The notes under the pieces were generated by a model. That model searched no databases and was not told where the DNA came from. It was given only the letters and a program-made list of their open reading frames with translations. Shown here in pieces: positions 20,545 through 31,267 of a DNA stretch of 64,000 nt; the first letter of the stretch is position 1; the number at the start of each line of letters is the position of its first letter. Where the stretch lies: the NCBI GenBank assembly GCA_026873275.1, contig JANTUC010000007.1:1116001-1180000 (forward strand), written 5' to 3'. The DNA is from Pseudopithomyces maydicus (taxonomy: Eukaryota; Ascomycota; Dothideomycetes; Pleosporales; Didymosphaeriaceae). The position numbers and the translations under genes were made by a program.

Positions 20545-22948
20545 TTAACACTTAGTATCAGTAGTGCCCCTCGTCCTTGCCCTCCACTCGGTATACTTTT
20601 CGAGCCCTGCATGCTCATTGACCCAATCGATCACAGTCTCGTGCCATAGCAAACTGTTTTCTGGTTTCAAGACCCAGTGATTCTCGTCTGGGAAAGTCAG
20701 AAATTGACTTGGTACACCCTTGACCTGAAGCACATTGAACGCCGCTAACCCCTCGTTCATCGTTAAGCGATAGTCCTTTTCAGAATGAATGATCAGATGA
20801 GGTGTAGCCCAGTTGGCAGCAAAGCGAGATGGATCCCACTGTGCCCACTCTTCAGGGTTTTCCCATAGCTTCCCCTTCATGTCGTGGAATGGGAAATATA
20901 GCTCCTCGGATGCCATTTGTGCAGTCATGCTAAAGACGCCATCGTGCGTCACCAGAGCCTTGAACTGACGACCAAGCTCGTGACCTTGGATCCAATTCAT
21001 CATGTAACCTCCGTAAGAAGCTCCGAGAGCCACAGCGCGCTCGGTGTCGACATATGACAGGTTATCCTTAATGTACTCGAAGCCCTTTACGAGGTCCTGA
21101 TAGGGCAATCCACCCCATTGGCCCCTTATTGCGTCAGTAAAGTCTTGTCCATAGCCTGTGGAGCCGGTCGGGTTGGGTGCGATAACAACGAAACCTTGCT
21201 CCGCAAAGACGGCAGGGTTCCAACGTGTGGACCACGAATCCTCCCATGCTCCTTGTGGGCCACCGTGAACTGCGGGTAAGGGTCAGCATAAATCACAAGA
21301 AGGGCATGAATATGGAACGTGTTTCTGAAGTCTGTCACGCCTTCTTCAGACCAAAGAGATACCATACGAATTCGGGGTATCGGCTCCGCAGAGAAAGCTC
21401 ACTCACTGAAGTATGCTAGCGGATACTTATGTCCTTCCTTGAAATTGGAAGGCTTGAAGACCCATGCATGAACGTGCGTATTGTTGCCTGCACCATCGAA
21501 CCATATCTCATCTATCTGATCGCGGGATAGTCCAAATGTAGAGCCACTGCGGGTGTTCGAAGAGACGTACTTGGTGACTCGCTTGTCCTCGTCATGTCCG
21601 GGTGAATTATCGTTGAGGGGCAGCGAGTAATGGCTGCCAATAGAGTTGGTCTCCGAGAAGGCGCTTGCTGGCGCGATAGAGTACAAGCTGTTCTCGATGA
21701 GACTCGATGAGGAGAGAAACAATGAGCCATCCTTCAACAGTCGGGCACTCGAGATGGCGCCACCTTTGACAACGATGTGCGGTGTGTGGGTGGCTTCGTT
21801 GAAGTTTGAAGATGACGCCCACAGACTGACGCGACCGGCTTCTTCGGCCGTGAAGTAGATCTGCTGGTCGTCGCCCCACGTGATAGACTGAGGACTCCGG
21901 TCCCAAGAGCCCTTCCCGTCGTCGGTTGCCCAAAGATGAACAACCCAGCCGGGACTGCGATGGTCAGGAATGATGAAGACCTGGTTCTTATCCGACTCGT
22001 AACCATCAGTTCGCATGGACAGGAAAGCGATGGCCTTGCCATCTCGGTCCCAAACTGGACCGGTGCTTGCACCTTGGAAGCCGTAGATGGGAACCTTGAA
22101 AGGCTTGGGCAGATCCACGGAAAGATGGGCCCAAAAATCGTTCGCTGTGACGATGTAGATGTTGGTTTTAGTGTGCGTAGCCGGATTGAGGTCAGGATCT
22201 TTGGCAGTAAAGACGAGACCGTGGCGGGAGATGTCGAAACTGTCGGTTCCGCCAAAGGGCTCGACTGGGCTCTCGAGGTTCGAGCCTTTGAGGGCGTTCT
22301 TCAGCTCCGAAAGGCGGTACCTGCCGTCGTCGTCCTTTTCCAGCTTTCCAAGGAAGATGGCGTTGCGGTTCTCAGTGACCCAATGATCCCAGTGACGCAC
22401 AAAGAGAGATTTGTACACACGACCAGTAGAATGCGGCTTTTCGGCATCCTTTGCGTTGTAGAGATGGCCGTCCGGAGTTGCCTTTCCCGTGACGGCAATT
22501 CCAAAGGCACCACCATGGAGAGAGATGAGTTTGAGGTTGGAGATGGAGGCTTTCACAGCCCCGGCATCATAGCTGCTGCAAGGCCGTCAGCCCGCAGAAC
22601 ACGCAGGTTCGCACAGCACCGTCCCGGGATGCTGCACACGTACCTGCTGCCGAAGCCGTCGACGGGGCCGATCTTTACAGTCGTGCCTTGATCACCCTCG
22701 CTCAAAAGCAACACGGTGGCGTCATCGAGCCATTGCGGCTCGCTTGCACCTTCATCGTCGGTGATCAGGCTCGTCTCACCGCTCTTTACGTCGAGCACGC
22801 GGATCTCCGAGGTCTTGGCGTGCTCTTCGAAGCTGTAGGTGGAAATACTGTAGAGCACCTTGGAAGCGTCAGAGTTTGGATTGCCCTCTGAGCGACGCGA
22901 CGCGCCGAGCAATATCTCAGGAGTGAACTTGTTAGCGCGGATGGTCAT
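20545..22948 (-). CDS. Dipeptidyl-peptidase 5-like serine peptidase (S9C), probably cytosolic
   Basis: Exons 22948-22644, 22572-21407 and 21269-20545 encode 731 residues. The N-terminal propeller begins MTIRANKFTPEILLGASRRS; the C-terminal alpha/beta-hydrolase has LAYFIHGGPQGAWEDSWSTR, the nucleophile in GASYGGYMMNW, the Asp in HSEKDYRL and the His in DENHWVLKPEN, so the triad is complete. The ATG chosen has no signal peptide, unlike secreted DppV; the longer frame uses TTG and a 28-nt spacer too short to be an intron, so a cytosolic form is inferred. It likely releases dipeptides from oligopeptides. Intron 2 is 137 nt, long for this window. Confidence 0.92.
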
Positions 22949-23563
22949 GCTGGCCACCGACGGTACAAGAGCGGGCAATAAGTAGAAGGAGCGCCTGTCC
23001 GGTCAGCCTTGGTTGTTCTTACGGGAGATGGAAAGCAAAGTACATGTTTACGGCCGTATGGGTATACGCAGTGCTTGGGGCGTATACAGCCTGGCAGCGA
23101 ATGTGCACAGTGGTGTATTGGATGGACAGCGGGCAGGACGAGCCCAAGTTAAGAGAAAAATGGAACCCATACGTACTGGTTGTGGAGAATCGACACACGC
23201 AATAGGGCACGACTGTCAAAGTTGGCGAAGCCCCTTCAAATGCAAGTAAAGCAACACCTGGGCATGTGATGACACCCTTGGGGAGATTGATAGAGTGATG
23301 TGAGGTCAGAAGCGCCGAGCTAACCGTTTTGGGACAATGAGCAACCCCTCACGCCAGCCGCCTGCCTGCCCCACACACACTCAGCCGGCGCCTCGCTTAC
23401 AAATCACGTGACACAATATCATCCATAGATCCACATAGATGTACACAATCCTTGACACGTGTCTCACTCTCGTCAACTGTCGTATCTGCCAAATTACATA
23501 GTATACATAATATTTAATTTGATTCTTTGTCGAAAAATACCCTGACCGGTAGTGAATATCTCA
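22949..23563. other. Intergenic, peptidase promoter
   Basis: About 615 bases between the peptidase start and the tRNA. No other gene seen. Confidence 0.5.
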
Positions 23564-23667
23564 GTTCCTATGGCGCAGTGGTAGCGCGCCGTTCTTATAA
23601 GACTCGTCAGATTCTTATGACTCTATCTTGCAATGCGGATGTCGTGGGTTCGAGCCCCACTAGGAAC
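23564..23667 (+). tRNA. tRNA with intron, probable anticodon TAT (Ile)
   Basis: The acceptor arms GTTCCTA and TAGGAAC pair over seven bases. The D arm is GCGC-AGTGGTA-GCGC and the T arm GTGGG-TTCGAGC-CCCAC. The length of 104 nt implies an intron of about 31 nt in the usual place after position 37. The anticodon loop CTTATAA gives TAT at 23596-23598, read as isoleucine. The anticodon stem is weak: CCGTT pairs with TGCGG, leaving one U-U and one G-U pair, so the anticodon identity and intron borders are less certain than the tRNA itself. Confidence 0.85.
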
Positions 23668-24421
23668 ATTCACTTCATTTTTGCTGTCGTTCGAGCTGTT
23701 CATTGTTTTTTTGTTACAGAGTTGGTATAGAGAGGTGGTGGGGGAGGGATGTCCTTTTTCACAGCCATTTTTGACACGTGTTCGTTCCATTTTGAGTGGT
23801 TTCCAGGGTCCAGATAAACATACACCAAAAGAAACAAACCCCTTTTGGATCCTCGGTGGATGTATACCAAGCAAGGTCACTGACTGTTATAGCTGGATAT
23901 TGCTTCTATGGTGAACATCTCCTCGCGATCTTACATCGAGTAGCTCCACGGAGACTTATTACTACACTTTATAGTTTGTTGGGCATTAGAGTTTACATAT
24001 CCTACGCTGACGTATGCAGTGTCCCACTGTCCTCATGATCGGCCAGCGAGTCAGAGCAAACGATGACACCCCAAGGAAGAAGGAGACGGCGTCGGAGTGG
24101 CAAATCACACACATCTACAGAGCATCTTGGATCGAGTTTGTTAAATTATGCAGACATGGTTCCTATCCTGTTTTGGAAGGGGAACCCCTCGAAAATGCGA
24201 CGAAGCTCGAAACGCCATGGTAAATGCTCCCTCTTTCTATGCCTCCTGACCATACCCCATGCAAACGCTGTCAGATGCAAGACAAGTAAAACTGAGAAAA
24301 AAAAAGAAAAAAAAAGAGAGGCCGAAAATCACTCAGGACTGCCACGCTCGCGGTCCCATGAAAAACTTCCTCCTCGTTTCCTCCTGTTCTTCCCATCGTA
24401 TGCGGTGCTCGATTCTATTTG
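23668..24421. other. Intergenic
   Basis: About 750 bases after the tRNA, with an A-rich stretch at 24295-24316. Nothing coding is supported. Confidence 0.5.
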
Positions 24422-24820
24422 CTAATATTTCCACCCCCTTTCATACTCCCACTTTGGCGTCTCCGCCCCTCTCATGCCGATGAATCGGGCAAACATCCTC
24501 ATCTTGACCTTCAGCCTTTCCAAGTCGCTCAGCCTGCAGTTTTCTGGCAAGTTCAAATCGTTGTTGAGGAGTTCTCTGTTCCAGTCCATAGTACAGGGAT
24601 ACGCAAAGGTCAAAGACGTGGGTGTCGGATTGGGGTTCGTCTGCGAATAGTAGGTGGCCATGAGGTCGAGCTCTTCTTCAGTTAGGAGGAAGAGCTGGAG
24701 CATCGTGGAGGGAAAGCTCGATGGAGGCAGGCCAGTGGTGACATCTACTATGGGTGCGATTTGCAGGCGCATCTGTTGGAGCTTTGCTGCCAGCGCAGGG
24801 TTCCGATCCGCAAGATGCAT
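24422..24820 (-). CDS. Conserved hypothetical protein, 5' end uncertain
   Basis: A 132-residue frame from the ATG at 24820: MHLADRNPALAAKLQQMRLQ, then LQLFLLTEEELDLMATYYSQ, TFAYPCTMDWNRE and RLKVKMRMFARFIGMRGAET. The compact Trp/Arg-rich C-terminus looks like a conserved domain, but I cannot name it. The frame stays open upstream without an ATG (VNIQRNHKLSLTHRRAMHL) up to an acceptor-like ACGCAG, so an upstream exon carrying the true start is likely. There is no signal peptide. Confidence 0.6.
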   Translation of the reverse strand: MHLADRNPALAAKLQQMRLQIAPIVDVTTGLPPSSFPSTMLQLFLLTEEELDLMATYYSQTNPNPTPTSLTFAYPCTMDWNRELLNNDLNLPENCRLSDLERLKVKMRMFARFIGMRGAETPKWEYERGWKY

Positions 24821-25447
24821 GGCTCTGCGATGGGTGAGGCTTAGTTTGTGGTTGCGTTGGATGTTGACTGCTTGTAGACTGCGTGTACTTTCGTGATTTT
24901 ACCGATCTTCTTCGTTCCAGACACTCTCAAGTAGCAGGTAATGATTTGAATTTGCTAAATACAGGGAGATACGGGTATATCGCACGAGTGTGGGAACGTG
25001 CAAGCCAGTATATAGGCAGAGGTCAAAGGTCACTTGGTATTTATTAATGGACACAATCAGACAAAGACAACGGTGGAAATTCGTTTTTAGTTCTTTGTCG
25101 TCTCTCAGACATGGACAGTGGAAATGTGAAGTGGTAGTATTCTTTGTTTCTATTGTGACATGTCTACTGTTCATATCCGCATGCACGAAACACTTTGAAT
25201 GAGTCCTACAGGTCACGCTCCGAGGCAACGTCGCTGTGGTGCCTGAATGATGCTTGGGAGATGGCGCGAAGAGCCAAGGAGGTGTTTGCCGCATGTCTTG
25301 CGCACCATCAGCTGGTGATCATCCTGTGAGGTGGCAAACTCACCTGGTCGGTATCCAACTGTGGAGATTGCAGACGCTGAGATCCGGTTGTTGATATAGT
25401 ATGCACTTTCGACGGGTGCAAAGTGTCTTGGGCTGGCAGATATATAC
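24821..25447. other. Intergenic or unlocated 5' exon
   Basis: About 630 bases that may contain the first exon of the hypothetical gene at 24422. A 131-codon minus frame at 24899-25294 ends just before it but could only be joined by a 24-nt gap. Confidence 0.4.
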
Positions 25448-26997
25448 TCAGGAAGGCACGATGGTGTTTAATGAAACATCATCCTGGGCTCCGCCAATAT
25501 CTTTGTTGGCCCAAAACTTGCTAAGGTGTCTTGCACCGCTGTGAAATATCAGTCCTGTTCCTTGAAAAAAAACGTGATGCTTTTTACCTGTCACAAAGCA
25601 AAGTCACTATTCGGTGACCTGGACCGAGCTGCTTCGCGAGCTTTGTTGCAGCAACGCCTGGCACGTTAGCGACGCCGTAGACAAAGGCCGGACCCTAACT
25701 TACAGTTTACAGCGCTGCTGCTGCCAACAAAGATGCCATCATGCTCTACAAGCCACCTAGCCATTCCGATGGCTTGTTCATCGGTGACTCTGACGGCATC
25801 GTCGACGAGTTCGCGGCCAACTTCAAAGTTGTGCGTAACACGATTGATACCGATACCTTCCACGATAGTATCGACCTGGTGTCTTCTTCGGGTACCTTCC
25901 CTTTCCTTGGGATCAAACATGACGCCGTACTTGACCTTGTTGTATAGGCCACTACCCTGGGGGTCAGCAAGCACGATCTTTACGTCCGGGAGCTTCGATT
26001 TCAAAAAGAGCGCGACCCCGGATATTGTACCTCCCGTACCAGCCCCGCTGACGAAAGCATCCACGGAGCCGGCCGTTTGCTCGTAGATTTCCGGGCCCGT
26101 CCCCGTGAAGTGTGCACGCCAATTGGCTTCGTTCTCGAATTGATCCGCGAAGAGGCCCCTTCCAGGCTTCTCCTCGCTCTCGGTGTGTTCTCTCGCCCTC
26201 GCTCTTGCCAAATTGACGAACTGGTTCTGATCGACGATCGGGGCCGGCTTGACCCTTTCTACTTCGGCACCGAGCTTCAGCAAGAGGTCCGACTTCTCGA
26301 TTGCCATATCGTTTGGCATGCAACTTCAGAGGTGGTCAGGCACAGCACGAACGCGGAGGAGGGACGTCATACATGTGCGCTTTGTATCCACGTGCCCGGC
26401 ATATGGCGGCGAGTGAGATGCCGGTGCTCCCTACGGTGCCCTCGTAGATGGTGTCACCCGAGTGCGGCACGAGCAGGCCTCTCTCTTCGGCCTGTACAGC
26501 TAGCTCAGCAGGGAACGCTGGGCTCATGAAGTGCATTTACCAATTGGATGATGCTGAGCGCAACACGGTCTTTGGGACTGTTTCCAGCGCCATTCAGGAA
26601 CTACGCAGGGGCCGTCAGCCAAAAGGCAGGCAGAAGAGGTGGTTCGGCAGAGACTCGCCTCCGCTTTCGCAAGTATCTCGCAGCCAGTTGCTTCGGACAG
26701 AGACTTGATCTTGATCAGTGGGGTGTCGCCGATGCAGCCTTCTATCCCTTCCCTGACGCCGGCAGCGGCGCGTGGGCAGGCAGCCTCGCCATGGGCCAGA
26801 CTCGTTACCAGATTCTTGGTCGGAGCATCCGGGTCGGCAGCCTGGGGCAGCTTGGACACGAGTTTCTGCTGCTGTCCCGGGCGAGGGGCAGACCCAGCAT
26901 TTCGCTCACGCTGGGCCAGACTCCGCAGGCCAAGGGCGACGACGGCGCCCAGCACAAAGGCGCCCGCGATGTGATATCTCGAATGGTCGCCCCCCAT
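25448..26997 (-). CDS. CYS12: Cysteine synthase-like PLP enzyme (Cys12/Ygr012w type)
   Basis: Six exons: 26997-26659, 26600-26541, 26491-26373, 26323-25704, 25657-25588 and 25538-25448, all in phase, 432 residues. An N-terminal membrane segment (YHIAGAFVLGAVVALGLRSL) precedes the PLP-fold. IGDTPLIKIKSL starts the catalytic domain; SPKDRVALS holds the PLP lysine; EGTVGSTGISLA is the substrate loop; SGAGTGGTISG is the phosphate-binding loop. The yeast relative Ygr012w sits in the mitochondrial outer membrane and its cysteine-synthase activity is uncertain. Intron 1 starts with GCGAGT, another GC-AG intron. The acceptor before exon 3 has an alternative nine or twelve bases upstream. The gene is divergent from the NDUFAF7-like gene, about 190 bases away. 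Confidence 0.9.
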
Positions 26998-27184
26998 GGT
27001 GCAGTTTCTGGCATCTAGGAGCGGCAGCGAGAGGGTTTGGCTGGCGGCGGCGGCGGCGGCGGGCCGAGCTCTCCTGGCTTGGCAGCGAGAGCTTCCAGGC
27101 GTGCAGGTGTCGGGTCCACGCGGTGCGGTTGCGAACATGCACCACGTCGGCCGTCTCCCAGCGATTGCCCGTCGGCAGGCATCA

Positions 27185-28876
27185 ATGGACTCGCCCACGG
27201 TGACGCAGCTCTTCCGGCAGCTCTTCTCGCACCGCGCATCGCAATGCCTCGCGCGCGGAGGAGCCCCGCCGTCGCTCGCGCAGGCTGCCCGCGCGGCGCA
27301 AACCCAGCAGCACCGCGGGAAAGCCACCACGGCCGCCGCCGCAGCCGCCGCGAGGACCACGAGGACGACGACGAGGACGGCGCCGCGCGTGGGTGAGGGC
27401 GAGACGAAGCGAGAGAGCAGATGGCAGCCCAGGCGCAACGCCTTCCCCCACGAGCGCGAGGAGGAATTCCAGCGCTATCCCCTCGTCACCTCGGACATGC
27501 TGCGCGGCCGCAGAGAGCGCCCGCGGCGCGTCAGGATGCTGCTGAGGGACTTCATAGAAGGTAGCCACCACCACCGCCGCTCCGGCCGCACACGAGAGGA
27601 GACGCGCTGACGACGCCCCCCAGACAGTCTGTACAATCCGCACTACGGCTACTTCTCCAAGCAGGTCGTCATCTTCTCGCCCGGCGAGCCCTTCGACTTC
27701 CCCGCCCTGCCCTCCGAGCACGCCTTCTTCCAATCCCTCCGCCACCGCTACACCGCCTTCGAGGATGCCCTCGACTACCAGGAACCCAACGACCTGCGCC
27801 AGCTCTGGCACACCCCGACCGAGCTCTTCTCCCCCTACTACGGCGAGGCCATCGCCAACTTCATAGTCGCCGACTACAAGCTCAACAACTACCCCTACCA
27901 TGATCTCATCATATACGAGATGGGTGCCGGAAACGGAACCATGATGCTGAACATCCTCGACTACATCCGAGACCGCTTCCCCGAGGTCTATGAGCGGACG
28001 AGCTACCGCATCATCGAGATCAGTAGCCAGCTGGCCGACCTGCAGCAGCAAGGCCTGGGTCACAGCGCCTATGCGAGAGGACACGCCGACAAGGTCGAGA
28101 TTGTGAACAAGTCCATCTTCGATTGGGACCAGTACGTGTCGAGCCCGTGCTTCTTCCTGGCCCTGGAGGTCTTCGACAACTTTGCCCACGATGCGCTCAA
28201 GTACGACTACGAGACCGGGGCCGCATACCAGTCCTACGTTGTCGTCGACCCTCGTGGCGAGCTCTTTGAATACTATTCGAAAACCTTGGATCCCGTCGCC
28301 AAGGATTTTCTGGAGCGACGACGTGCGGCCTGCAAAGACCTGGATGTGGACTTTCCCCACCCTCTGATGGGGTCGAGGTTCATGAACAGCCTACGCTCTC
28401 TGCTGCCCTTCCGAGGATCGCTCACGACGCCAGAGTACATCCCGACACGGCTGATGCAGTTCTTCTACATGCTGTACCACAAGTTCCCCAACCACAGGCT
28501 CATCAGCAGCGATTTCCACCAGCTGGGTGACGCGGTGGAGGGGATCAACGCGCCGGTAGTGCAAACGAGGTACAAGAGGCAGATGATACCTGTCAGCACA
28601 CCCCTTGTGAGTCCGTTCCGTCGCTATGCGGGAGGAGCAAGTATCTAATGCTGAATCGTCCAGGTCCATCAAGGCTACTTTGACATTCTCTTTCCCACCG
28701 ACTTTGAGGTTGTGCAGCCCTTGTACAATGGCATAACCGGGCGCTTCGCGAAGACGTACTCGCACGGAGACTTCATGCTGGGCTGGGCGGATATCGAGGA
28801 GACGCAGACGAAGAATGGGGAGAACCCGCTGTTGAGCTGGTACAAGAACGCCAGTGTCATGATCACGACGCAGTAG
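27185..28876 (+). CDS. NDUFAF7: NDUFAF7/MidA-family mitochondrial methyltransferase
   Basis: Exons 27185-27560, 27624-28606 and 28664-28876 encode 523 residues. The arginine/alanine-rich N-terminus (LFRQLFSHRASQCLARGG) fits a mitochondrial presequence; an ATG at 27137 in the same frame is an alternative start. The SAM-dependent fold shows DSLYNPHYGYFSKQVVIFSP, then YEMGAGNGTMMLNILDYI (SAM loop) and FFLALEVFDNFAHDALKYD. C-terminal VHQGYFDILFPTDF is also family-typical. Relatives dimethylate an arginine of the 49-kDa subunit during complex I assembly. The 3' end converges on the lyase gene, with 45 bases between the stops. Confidence 0.92.
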
Positions 28877-28921
28877 ATACCCCGTCGAATCAATGTACTA
28901 TACAAGGCCCACGTGTTTCTG

Positions 28922-29976
28922 CTACTCGGGCTCCTGGTCCTTCCACTTGTCTCTCACGGCGTCGAGATCCATCTCGCACAGCTCGGCCCGCGCCAGCACA
29001 GCTCGCGCCTTCTTCACGACGGGCACATCGATCATGTTGCCCTCTAGCGTCCAAGCTCCCCGACCTGCTCTGCTCGCCTTTTCGTCTGCGATGACAACCC
29101 TCGCTGACCACTCGACCTCGGCCTGAGCAGGTGCAAAGGTCCGCTGGCACACTTCAATCTGACTTGGGTGTATGCACTGCTTTCCATTGAAGCCCAATCC
29201 CTTGCCGTTCAGACACTCGTCCTCCAGAGTCTTCAATCCATGTGGTCCCTTGTAGGCGGTGCACACTAGGTCGATGGTGGAGGGCAGTGCCGCGGCTCGC
29301 GCGTGCGTGGCGATGGCACTTCTAGCATACAGGAACTCGGTCAAGCTCGGTGTCCGTGTTATGCTCATGTCCTTTGCAAAGTCTTCCGCTGCAAAGACCA
29401 AGCCTGAGAGATAGGGGCTCGCTTTGCATATCTCGGCGAGGTTCTGCACACTCTTGGCACTCTCGATCAGGGCTATAATGGATATGGGAGGCTTGACGCC
29501 CTCTTTCTGCACGCCGTTGGTGGGGTGTCGCTCCGGCAGCATGTGGCGTATGACGTCGGTGACAAAGTGCAGGTCGGCGGCAGTCTCACACTTGGGCAGC
29601 ATGATGGCGTCGAGGTGCTCGCCTTTGAGGACTGAGGTGAGATCCTGGAGGGCGAGGCCGGTGTCTACGCTGTTTATGCGCACGCACGTCTCCTTGATGG
29701 AGCTGGGACGCGGTCTCGAGAGAATGGGCAAGAGGTTGGCACGGGCTTCTGCTTTCATGTGAGGGGCGACCGAATCTTCGAGGTCATATGCGACCGTATC
29801 GACGTGCATGGAGGTAGCCTTGTCGAGCATCTTTCTCGAGGAGGCCGGGACTAGGATTGGTTGTGAGCGAGGAGGGCAGCGAGGAGGGCAGCGAGGACAG
29901 GCAGGGCTGGAGTGGTCGAGGGAGGGCGCGTACCGTACATGAGGGCGCGGCGGATGACATTGCCAGCGGTGGCCAT
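28922..29976 (-). CDS. CitE/CLYBL-like HpcH/HpaI-family lyase
   Basis: Exons 29976-29934 and 29850-28922 encode 323 residues. MATAGNVIRRALMYVPASSR is joined to MLDKATSMHVDTVAYDLEDS, where YDLEDSV is the metal-binding signature of the CitE family. LDAIMLPKCETAADL, IIALIESAKSVQNL (catalytic Glu) and FGLxED-like FAAEDFAKDM follow, with GFNGKQCIHPSQIEV near the C-terminus. Mammalian CLYBL is a mitochondrial citramalyl-CoA lyase in the itaconate/C5 pathway; the fungal substrate is probably a related acyl-CoA. It overlaps nothing but ends 45 bases from the NDUFAF7-like stop. Confidence 0.92.
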
Positions 29977-30215
29977 GCTGTACTTGCTTGTGTAGATGGT
30001 TGTAAAGAAAAGATGCAATTGCCCTCCAACGGCCCCAAGCTACCTAGACTGCATATCCCCCCCGGTGGCGGATGACGCGGGGAAGCTCGCACCTCCGAGC
30101 TGCCCATGGCCTCGCGCACCGACCAAGCCACCGCCCAGCCGAACGGACACGTGAAGCTTACCACGGGCCCCAGGGCCGCCAGCATTCACACCAGCTTTCA
30201 CGCGACGCGCCACCC

Positions 30216-30925
30216 ATGGAGACCGCCCAGCAGACGCCTGCGCCGGGCTCGCTGAGCTGGAAACTCAGCAGCCACCCCATCACCCTGCTCACCTTTCTCT
30301 TCTTCCGCATCTGTACGTCTGGTCTCTCCACCTCTCCACGCATCCATCTCCCCAGCTAACCACCCCCCGCAGCATCGCTCCTCACCTACCTCTTCGGCCT
30401 GCGCCTCTTCACCTCCAACTTCGTCCTCATCTTCATCATCACCATCCTCCTGCTGGCCACCGACTTCTACTACCTCAAGAACATCGCCGGACGCCGCCTC
30501 GTCGGACTGCGCTGGTGGAACGAGGTCGACACCTCCACCGGCGACAGCCGCTGGGTGTTTGAGAGCGCCGAGGAAGGGAGCCGGGACCAGAACCCCACCG
30601 ACAAGCGCTTCTTCTGGATTGCCCTGTATGCCCAGCCCGTGCTGTGGATCCTGCTCGCCGTCGTCGCCCTGGTGAGCTTCGAGTTCATCTGGCTGACGCT
30701 GGTCGGTAAGTGAACAAGGTAAAGACGGCGTTCAAAAAGGACAAGTGCTAACGCCGAGTAGCTATTGCCCTGGTCCTGACCCTCACGAATGCCTTTGCCT
30801 ACTCCCGCTGCGACAAGTTCAGCCACGCGACGGGCTTCGCGTCCAATGCCATGTACGGCTCCGGCCTGGCGAGGAACCTGGCAAGTGGAGTTGTGAGCAA
30901 TTGGTTCAGCCGAGGCGGACGGTGA
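30216..30925 (+). CDS. TVP23: TVP23, Golgi membrane protein
   Basis: Exons 30216-30312, 30373-30705 and 30762-30925 encode 197 residues. Four membrane segments are visible: HPITLLTFLFFRISSLLTYL, FVLIFIITILLLATDFYYLK, VLWILLAVVALVSFEFIWLT and AIALVLTLTNAFAYSRCDKF. NIAGRRLVGLRWWNEVD and the C-terminal CDKFSHATGFAS are hallmarks of the Tvp23 family. The protein is a late-Golgi vesicle component with an accessory trafficking role. The gene is intact and its start is divergent from the lyase gene, about 240 bases away. Confidence 0.95.
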
Positions 30926-31267
30926 TGCAAAGGCCGCGGTCGAGCAGGTGCGCGACGAGGAAATAGGCCCAGGAGCATTCCCCTGTATGACCATGTTTAC
31001 AATAGGCGAGGGCGTTATCTTTGGGAGCATTGATGGCATCGAGCGAGATAGATCTAGTGGATACCCCAACGTATTCGTTGTTCCAGTGAACTCATGCGGA
31101 ATTCCTGCAGCTATCTTGCCTACCTAGGTACCCATATCACCACATGGTCGATCGAACAGTACTCGGTGAATGGTCGTGTCATGATACATACGTAGCCTCC
31201 GTACTGAGCCCGGCCTGGCCTTTCTGCACGCTCTACTACCAGCCGCACCTCTTTCCTCGCCCACTAT
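30926..31267. other. Intergenic, convergent 3' flanks
   Basis: About 340 bases between convergent gene ends, with no gene seen. Confidence 0.5.

Noticed and set aside
22979..23219. Upstream extension of the peptidase that would add a signal peptide
   Set aside because: It needs a 28-nt intron or a TTG start; the cytosolic ATG at 22948 is simpler.
24899..25294. 131-codon frame as first exon of the hypothetical gene
   Set aside because: Joining it would need a 24-nt intron, too short to splice.
27182..28360. 392-codon minus-strand frame
   Set aside because: Antisense shadow of the NDUFAF7-like gene caused by third-position GC bias.
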